A stretch of 64,000 nucleotides of DNA from Pyxicephalus adspersus (Eukaryota > Chordata > Amphibia > Anura > Pyxicephalidae). A program made the translations under genes and the position numbers. Positions 55,600-64,000 of the stretch are shown piece by piece (the stretch's first letter is position 1; each line of letters opens with the position of its first letter). Location: the NCBI RefSeq assembly GCF_032062135.1, contig NC_092859.1, positions 23,694,943-23,758,942 of the forward strand, read 5' to 3'. The notes beneath the pieces were generated by a model. It was given only the letters and a program-made list of their open reading frames with translations, did not search any database and was not told where the DNA came from.

Positions 55600-58100
55600 C
55601 AGTCAATAAAAGGTTACAGGAACACGCAGGCAATTAAAGCCGCGACAGAGAAAGAAAACACACAATGAGGTCATCAGTATTATGTTTAATCACAAGGAGG
55701 AAACCAGGAACAGAGGGCTGAGCTCACAGATTGTGTCTATTTAACCCTTTTTTGCTCCACACTGGGCATAAAAAGGAAAAGAAAATTTCACGTGCCCCTC
55801 TCTGATTTAGTTTCACTTTGCTACTAAGGTCTGAATTCCCCTGATTTTATGGCTAAACCCCAATTACACCAAACTTTCTGTCCTATTGGATGACTTCAGT
55901 GATGTGATAATAGGGGGAAATCGAATTGAAAAACGGGGAACGGTTGTAAAGAACATCTAAGAAATAAGGCTCCAGTAACCAAAATCATAGCGGGGCACAC
56001 AAGAGGCAGGACTTATCTTGTGGTATTTGCTTCTGTTTATTACACTTGATAAATAATAAAACAGAGGACAGATTCACCCATTCACCATAGACCAATCACA
56101 CAATTTACAGCAAGCCCATCAAAGAGGTCACCTTCCCTCCTTTCCAACTAAAGAACTTTCTGAAACCTACTAGGACTGACCCCCCTTATCTCAGAGGGTT
56201 TAAGTTGACCAATAGGAAGACAGTTTAAAGTACTCCCATTGGCGGCATCTTTAAATAGATTTTATTAAAGGCTATATAACTGGCATGCATATTCATGCAT
56301 TAAAAATCAATAAGCTGTTATGATAAATCGAGTGATCAGTTTTGTTTTCTTGCACTAGTAGGATGACAAATCCCTGACGAAAATCTGACACCCCAAAAAC
56401 AATGTTCTCCTTACACATCACACCAACAGAAAGATGACCCGGCATCATAGAGAATGGATTTATATTTCCTGCATCCAAGATTCTTGTAAGGAAAGTTGGC
56501 CATACACCAAGGTTTAAAGTCCAATAGATGTAAACTTTATCTGAATGACATAAGTTTGCTCTGTGCACTATGCATCATTCATGGTTTTTTAATAAAATCC
56601 TTGTTCTATCTCAGTGCTGCTAATCTGTAGCCACTTCAAGTGTTCCTTTTTTTTATGTCCAATGGCACTTATTAGGAATTAATTCTTTATGGTGACAATA
56701 GAGGACCATGGGTGCACAAAACAGAACGCAGGACACACAAATGATTATCACTCTATAACAAGAAATATCTGAACAAGGATCACAAGATAATCTTTAAATT
56801 GATGTATCTTATTAAACAAAATTCTAACGATTGGGGTTCCATCTACTCTGACTTGACATGTACCTGATAGATGTATATGGAGACTTTAGAAAGGGTTTTT
56901 CAGAGTGACTTGCAAATTTCTGATCAGGTAAATTTCTCCCTGTCCCCAATAACACAACACTTCAGACCTTGAGCTCATCAATGACTCTTCACACATAAAA
57001 ATTCCAGGATGAGCCACGAGCAAACCGCAGAGAGCAGACATGGCTTGTGCAAACAGATGAGGTCATTGCCTGCAGGGGACCAGGACACACACACTCCATG
57101 CACATACACAATGTACCAGGCTTGTGCCATTCAGAACACAAGAATATAATACATACAAAGTGACAACTACAAACAGTTTATGTCATTTGAAGTGGAATAT
57201 TCTATACTACCTCCAGAGGTTGATCGCCCAGTAAGCAAAGGACCAAACAGATATGTGAAAAGAATTATATGCAAAGTTCAGCTGTATTTGGAAGATGCTG
57301 GTTTTATAAATATTCATTGAATGAGATGATTTGGTGGATGATCCCCCTGTCCATGCACTGAAGGAGCAGCCAATGGTTGGGTTGACTCTTTCTGTAATCA
57401 TTACTTCTGAGCTCTTCGGCTCTTTTTTTCCCCCCAGCAATAACCACAGAGGCTTCACCAATCCAAGGGTTTATGGAGTCATCATTGTCAATCCCCCCTT
57501 CCCCAAAACATCTGGATAAGTACAGCGCCCCCCACTTGCTTCCCTAGGAGCATGCTTTAAAAGGACAAGAAACATGAAAACCTCAGTCCCCCATGGATAA
57601 CATATTTATTTAAATAAAGCTACTATTTAGTGATACTTATATATATTATATACACGTGAACACGAAGCAGGTAACTTAGTTTATTGCTATTTTTTTTTTC
57701 CTCCGTCCGTTCCCTCAGTCTGCAGCAACAACATGAAATCTCCAGTTTAATATTAACTGGGTGACATCAGTAATAAAGCTCTGGAAAGGAGGTGAGAGAT
57801 GAAGTGATGGCCTGTTTACACTCACACACGTTTCCAAGTGGATGTCCTTAAAGTTCTCTGCAATATGACTTCATCCATATGGGGAAATACAGATACAACA
57901 GGCTGCAGCCGATATGTCACAATCCCTTCGATGATTGCAGATATTTGTCTGAATGAAACTCAACTGATTGTTTAAAGAAAGAAGGAAATCACAGAACACC
58001 AATTCATGCTTTTCCTTTTATTGTACCAGACAATTATGGAGTCATTAGGCAGTGCAGCACCTGATACCGTTACATAGTATATGTCTGATGACTGCATACT
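55600..58100. other. Region upstream of DUSP16, no gene seen
   Basis: The stretch is AT-rich with only short domain-free ORFs. It is a likely place for the first DUSP16 intron. Confidence 0.4.
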
Positions 58101-58111
58101 GGGATCTGTAT

Positions 58112-58850
58112 GGATAGGCTGCATTGGCTGAGAGATCACCGGTCTCTAGTATATGGATAGGCTGCCCTGGCTGAGAGATCACCGGTCTCTAGTATATGGA
58201 TAGGCTGCCCTGGCTGAGANNNNNNNNNNNNNNNNNNNNNNNNNNNNNNNNNNNNNNNNNNNNNNNNNNNNNNNNNNNNNNNNNNNNNNNNNNNNNNNNN
58301 NNNNNNNNNNNNNNNNNNNNNNNNNNNNNNNNNNNNNNNNNNNNNNNNNNNNNNNNNNNNNNNNNNNNNNNNNNNNNNNNNNNNNNNNNNNNNNNNNNNN
58401 NNNNNNNNNNNNNNNNNNNNNNNNNNNNNNNNNNNNNNNNNNNNNNNNNNNNNNNNNNNNNNNNNNNNNNNNNNNNNNNNNNNNNNNNNNNNNNNNNNNN
58501 NNNNNNNNNNNNNNNNNNNNNNNNNNNNNNNNNNNNNNNNNNNNNNNNNNNNNNNNNNNNNNNNNNNNNNNNNNNNNNNNNNNNNNNNNNNNNNNNNNNN
58601 NNNNNNNNNNNNNNNNNNNNNNNNNNNNNNNNNNNNNNNNNNNNGAGATCACCGGTCTCTAGTAATTGGATAGGCTGCATTGGCTGAGAGATCACCGGGT
58701 CTCTAGTAATTGGATAGGCTGCCCTGGCTGAGAGATCACCGGTCTCTAGTAATTGGATAGGCTGCCCTGGCTGAGAGATCACCGGTCTGTAGTGTATGGA
58801 AAGACTGCATGGCTTAGAGATTACCATTCTCCAGTATGTGGATAGGCTTC
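58112..58850. repeat. 43-bp satellite array spanning an assembly gap
   Basis: The unit begins ggataggctgccctggctga and continues gagatcaccggtctctagt. ggatagg starts at 58112, 58155 and 58198, an exact period of 43. About five more units follow the gap (58645-58850), with small changes (tatat versus taatt), decaying at the right edge. The ORFs across it are artefacts of the N run. Confidence 0.93.
58220..58644. other. Assembly gap of 425 N
   Basis: All bases are N. The gap lies inside the 43-bp array and would hold just under ten units if its length is real. Confidence 0.99.
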
Positions 58851-59511
58851 ATTGGCTGAGGTGCACGTGTATGCAGGATAAGTTAGGTAGAGATGGGAAG
58901 GGGGGGTAGTTTAAAAATAGATTTTGCCCTGGAGAAGGGCTTTAGAGTAACACAGGTCACCAAGATAAAATTAATCATTACATGGAGTAAATTTGAGAAC
59001 TTTGCTGTGTGCTGTAAACCTGAACTCTAGTAACCCATGTGGCGTCTTATGTAAAGTTTAGTAAATAGCCACCTGTTCCTGCTGAAACGCTGCGATAATG
59101 ACAGCCGTTCCCAGCTGTAATCTGAAGCTGTGGGAGGTGAGGTCACTGGAATCTCAGGCCTGTAATAAAATATATTATGAGATAAGGTGAGCAATGAGCT
59201 CATAGGGCATGGACACGGCTCAGATCAGATGGGAGGGTTCATGGCATGTACCAGGGAGAGGAAAGTGACCCGACTGGTTGTTGCACAGCCACAATGCCGT
59301 TTAAGCCTTACACATCAAAACAGAGGAACTACCTACAATGTCAGATATGGAAAAAGAGAGGTTGGGAGTATTTGAAGAGTCTCAGGGAGATTTCACTAAA
59401 GGAATTTAGGAAGCTAAGATTAATAATCACCTTGCAAGGAATATGTCACAACTTCATGAATGCGATGATTGTTCACTTTGCTAAGAATAGCCAATCATGT
59501 GCAAACAGTTC

Positions 59512-59848
59512 TAAAGCTGGGTACACATCTGCAATAATTGTCCTTGGAAAGGATCTTTCACAATCCTTTCCAACAACTAAGGACAGCAGGATGCATGAAG
59601 GAGTGTTGTACATACAGCACCGTTCTGCTCTTTGGAGAGGGGAGGGGGAGAACGACGGAGCAGCACCCCGCTGTGCACTCTCCCCCTTCACCATTACGAT
59701 CGTTCGTCGTCCATTGTCCGTGGATCCGCCAGGATGGTCATTCGAAGGATGGTTGATGGGCGCTGTACACACGCCAGATTCTCGTCCGATATCGGCTCTG
59801 AGCTGATTATCAGACGAGAAGCATTGGACGTGTGTATGTAGCATAAGA
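59512..59848. mobile_element. TACACACGTG-type MITE, third copy
   Basis: The left ctaaagctgggtacacatct and the inverted right cttatgctacatacacacgt are the terminal repeats. The 186-codon ORF running through it (59246-59806) is chance. Confidence 0.65.
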
Positions 59849-59994
59849 GGATTTTTCCTTGCACATGGTTGGGTGGTTGAAGTCAGTGAAGGTTTATCTC
59901 ATTCACTAAGCCAAATGAAATATCTCTTGCAAGGGAATGATTCACTTTTCTCTGTGAGCAGCCTGTGAATCACCCTCATACACTCCCTAACCCA

Positions 59995-60210
59995 GCTTCC
60001 TCCACATGCTAGGGGTTCCTTGGGTAATGTGACTCTCAGGTCAGTTTAGGTGACACCAATGATCTTTTTGGCTATCTGTATGGTGACATTCTTCCCACTG
60101 ACCAGCAATGTAAGACGTCCACACTAATGTACTGAGAGCTAGGGATATAGTAATTATAGCAGGGGTTTCGTATTTTAAAGGCTCCTGGTAGTATAAAGGT
60201 TAAGAAGCAC
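59995..60210. mobile_element. hAT-like MITE, worn minus-orientation copy
   Basis: The sequence ctcaggtcagtttaggtgac, then tggtgacattcttcccactg and the right end taaaggttaagaagcacca, is the reverse complement of the interior of the element at 40969-41252. Confidence 0.5.
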
Positions 60211-61300
60211 CACTATTACCCATTACTTATATACCTAGAAATTTCTGATTTATTATGAACTTGTTTCCATCTGCTTAAAGCGTACTGTGAAAGGGTTAAA
60301 TAGCGTCTCTACCGGTCGGGTCACTTTACCTGCACCTTGTATGGGCCAGGAACACTCCCATCAGACATAGCCGCGTCCACGCCCTATGAGCTCACCGCTC
60401 GCCTTATCTCTCAAGAAAACCTGACAGGGCTTTTCTTGTTTACATTTAAAATATGGTTTAAATGTTGTTTTTTATACATTTTATTGTAGAACAATGGCTG
60501 CCCAATAACAAAAAGGTTATCCAGTACTCTGTTAAAACTATCTCTGCACTCACAATTTGCTCTTAGCCCCCCAGCAAAACCCTACAAATTGCTGTCAGAG
60601 AACCCCAACTGATGGGGTGACAACAATGCTGCACTGTCCCTGAAAGCAGAGCCGAGTTGTCACTCTCATATAGGCTGATCAGGACTGCACTGCAGTGGAA
60701 TGAGTAGACGTTGAAAGGGTTTATCAGTTTCAGCTAATAGAGCTGGAAACATTTATTATTCGCACTGGTGTAAATCATGTTGTATTTCATTTCAGATCAG
60801 AAGTTGATTGCAGCCTGAACACAGATATTAGAGGATTCTGTTAATCTCAGAATGCATTACACGCCGAATTATCAAAGAACAAGAGGCTAATCTACGCATC
60901 TCTGGATAATAGAGGTTTGACTACCATTGACTGGTCACTTTGGAAGACACGTTACACAGAATTAGGAGCCAGAAAATATAAATCACACAAACATGACCAG
61001 GGGAGCCGCCATCTACAGCAAGCTGCCATATTTGTAGCTTTCTGCAACCATAAAAACTGCAGATTCAGCCACATTACTATATAACAAAATAGGTGGACAA
61101 AGAGCGGCTGATAACATGTAGAAATTGACCAGAATGATAGAAATGATACTTGTGATGTGTAATGAATATATTTATGGGGACTGGCCGGTCCACTTTAAAG
61201 CAAAGCTGTCATGGAGGAAATCTGTTAGTGATCACTATGGAAAACTTGTTTACCGGGTGTCATGCTGAATCAGAACCAACTAAAGGACTCCTGACCTTCT
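60211..61300. other. Intergenic, no gene seen
   Basis: No coding exon or RNA gene is recognised. Confidence 0.4.
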
Positions 61301-61307
61301 CAGGCCT

Positions 61308-61460
61308 GTTATTATTATTAAAAAGGATTTATATAGCACCAACAAATTACGCAGCGCTGTACATTAAATAGAGGTTGCAAATGACAGACTAATACAGACA
61401 GTGACACAGGAGGAGAGGACTCTGCCCCGAAGAGCTTACAATCTAGTAGGTGGGGGATCC
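61308..61460 (-). mobile_element. L2-like LINE 3' tail fragment
   Basis: ATT repeats then aaaaggatttatatagcacc, tacattaaatagaggttgc and ccgaagagcttacaatctag. Confidence 0.8.
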
Positions 61461-64000
61461 GATAAAGCCAGACACAGCCAGGAAATTAGCATTCCCCATG
61501 TTTTTTCCTTTGACAAGCAAATCATTAACTATTTCCCCCTAAAAGACAAACATTACAGCAGCACAGGTGTTAAAATCTCACTGACAAAAGTTCCCAATCA
61601 GAGCAGTGTGAGGTCTCTGGCCCTGGGACACACTGAATGGGCCCCTGAATGTCTCTAGAGTGGGGATTAACCCCTTGGTGCCGGTGCCAAGTGGCACAGC
61701 CGTCTCGGTAAGCATTTATTATGCTGCACAGTGCCTGGAGGAGAACACAGAGCCTCCCCACCATTACATGTAACATAACTTCCCCATGACATCATGGCTC
61801 TGCAACCCGCCACAGCCAGGGGTCCAACCTCCCCCCCTTCCCTCCCCCACCCGTCACTGCAGCTGTGAACCCACTAACACATGATGTCACCCTCCAATGG
61901 GATTTAACCCCTCGCCTGCCAAGGCAGCCAGAACACCGGGCAGGAGTCTTGGTCTGAGACTAACAACAAACCGGTCCTAGAAAGCCAGAATGCATGCCAA
62001 ACAAAACAATACAAGATTCTAATAAAATCCACCGAGAAGTAGCTGCAGGAACTTAGCAGATCCGAATATATTTAAAATGCATCTAAACCCATGAATGGAG
62101 TAGGGAATAACTATTATTTCCTGTCCTCGAGACGCAGCAGGAAAGGAGAGTAAATCCCACTCCGAGTTGTCACCTTCCAACTAGGACACCTGTTCCAATT
62201 TTTCTCAATGACAACTATTTTTGACATGCCCTCTTTTTGTATTTGTCCTAGTGATCATTGTCACTGAGAAAGAGAAGGCGACACACAGGGCAATAAAAAG
62301 CATAAATGGTGTCCTGACCTTTCCTATTACCTCCATATTTATTCTGGTCTTCATGGGCAGCGAGTTGGGGCAGCAATGTGCTAAAACAGTCCCAGACACC
62401 CTACGGATGTACAAGTCAGGAACGCTGAGAAGACCGGCATACGAAGGGCATAAAAGAGAACCTGTACCGAGACGGTATCATTGCTGACCCCAAGCCAGAG
62501 CTCCTTTCCTGTTATGATTATCCAACGGCTTCAACACCTTTTAGCAACACTGACCTTTATGATCTGTTTTCTAGGTTGTGAAGCAATGGATAAGTATGAC
62601 AGTAAGGTAACATATGATGTAAGTCACAATTGGCTGAATCCATATTTCTCTTTGTACAGATTTCTTACAGACAGGAACAGAAGAAGCACCAAAGAAGATG
62701 ACAGCAGTTTAGCACGTCACCTATATCTGAATAAAGTTTATGTGAACCCAAACAAGTATATTTTCTTATTTGGTCCTGTCTGACGGTTTAATAGATCATC
62801 TAAATAATTTCGGTATATCTGTTTGATATGTACAAGAAATACCTGTTGATCCTACCAAAACTCTTGCTGCCTGATAAGAAAGCATCAAAGCCAGAGAGAA
62901 CAAAAAGTTATTTGTTACATTGTCCCCAGGTATCTCCGAAGACTACAGAAAAACTTTTACCTGTTCCATGTTATGGAAAACAGGGGATGGGAGGTGTAGT
63001 CCTGCATCTGGTGACAACGCTGCTTTGCTATAATTATAGTAGAGTGTTGTCATTCTAGGACAGGAAATATTACTGGAAGGATTGCCAGCCTAATGGAGGA
63101 AAATAATCTGACTGTATATTACAACCTGACTGATTGCTTCTAGGTGGGCAGTGCCTGAGGACACCCCATATACTGGCCGTGGTGCCTAGAATCAGCTAAT
63201 GACCCCCCAAACCTCCAACACCCTTCATCCCACTATGGTGATGATTAGGAATACATCAGAGGGGACAATAAAACCCTCAACACTGATGATACGTTTTATG
63301 CTGATTTATACCTGGCCACACTATTGATGACAAAATCCCACAGTGAAATAATTTGCAGGAATTATAATAAGGATTAAGATGACAGACCCTGGATCTGATT
63401 GCTGGATTCTGTGAAATGTTGCTGTGTTATGTAAGATGCAATCAGATGAGAGGAAGTGAAATCATGTGAACAGAATCTTCCTGCAAACAAAATCCTATTA
63501 ATGACCCTCGTGTGTCTCTTGTGTGCGTAACGAGAAGCACGCGGCCTGCCGCATAGACAACGCAAAGCCAAAAATAAAGTAGATGTAAATCTTCAATGAA
63601 AAGAAATCCACTGGTACATACACTGCGTATCATTACCAACGTAAATTGTACCCCTTGTTACAGGGATGGCTGCATGGCATTTCTCAGGGCAGGTTTCCTA
63701 ACAATGACAACAGACAACCATTCTCTGCATAATGTGTGTTAAAACCATCACTTGTCTGGAAACTGTGTGATAGGGTGACAACGCAAGACAGGGACAGCTG
63801 TTGTCACCCTAGAACAGGAAGTGATTTATAAAGTGATATTAAAGTGACCACAAGCGCCCACAGTATAAAACTTTTATATTATAGTCATCCTAGGCCAGGT
63901 CTGATAGTAGATACAGATGTGCTATACACTGTTCTAGATCACTATAACACTTAACGGAGATATTTCACATCTATATAACTTTCATGGTCATGTAAAATAT
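61461..64000. other. Intergenic to window end, no gene seen
   Basis: ORFs at 62221-62487 and 62481-62783 have no domain. Hairpins of the form gtgacaacgc ... gtgttgtcac occur near 63009 and 63774. CREBL2 would be expected beyond the right edge if human synteny holds. Confidence 0.4.

Noticed and set aside
58179..58827. Long ORFs across the N run
   Set aside because: Undetermined bases hide stops; the flanks are satellite.
59246..59806. 186-codon plus-strand ORF
   Set aside because: Its second half is the MITE at 59512-59848; no domain, and overlapping frames of similar length exist on both strands.

Overview
The window looks like nuclear DNA from an anuran amphibian. Genes are split by GT-AG introns, the spaces between them are long and AT-rich, and they hold many interspersed repeats: L2-like LINE 3' ends, V-SINE-like elements, TTAA-flanked T2-like MITEs, hAT-like and foldback MITEs, and Tc1 remnants. 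The anuran assignment is inference from repeat style and protein similarity; the species cannot be named.

Three multi-exon protein genes were rebuilt exon by exon with consistent reading phase. MANSC1 (minus, 14744-17950; 3 coding exons, 501 aa) is a membrane protein with an N-terminal MANSC domain. BORCS5 (plus, 34137-43084; 4 coding exons, 195 aa) is a myristoylated subunit of the lysosome-positioning BORC complex. DUSP16/MKP-7 (minus, 49406-55313; 6 coding exons, 644 aa) is a JNK/p38 phosphatase. From memory, human chromosome 12p13 has the same order and orientation (LRP6, MANSC1, BORCS5, DUSP16, CREBL2), so LRP6 is expected to the left and CREBL2 to the right.

The left part (1-14 kb) is repeat-rich and carries an intact intronless SOUL/HEBP2-like gene (9812-10438). 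It is a LINE-mobilised processed retrogene: a poly(A) tract follows an ATTAAA signal, and perfect 19-bp target-site duplications flank it. The 18-34 kb region between the divergent MANSC1 and BORCS5 genes is mostly repeats. It also holds a 59-codon ORF with a TATA-like box, good start context and AATAAA signal (22208-22638), a possible unrecognised small-protein gene. BORCS5 intron 2 is crowded with MITEs, a V-SINE, a 5'-truncated L2-like LINE and a long CT tract. Between the convergent BORCS5 and DUSP16 genes lies an inverted repeat of about 860 bp (45305-46165) whose arms each carry a hammerhead-ribozyme-like motif. The right end holds a 43-bp satellite with a 425-base assembly gap, then repeats and no recognisable gene.

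The three syntenic genes do not form a pathway; they are neighbours by ancestry. The most unusual items are the SOUL retrogene with an overlapping upstream ORF, the hammerhead-bearing inverted repeat, and the candidate microprotein gene.
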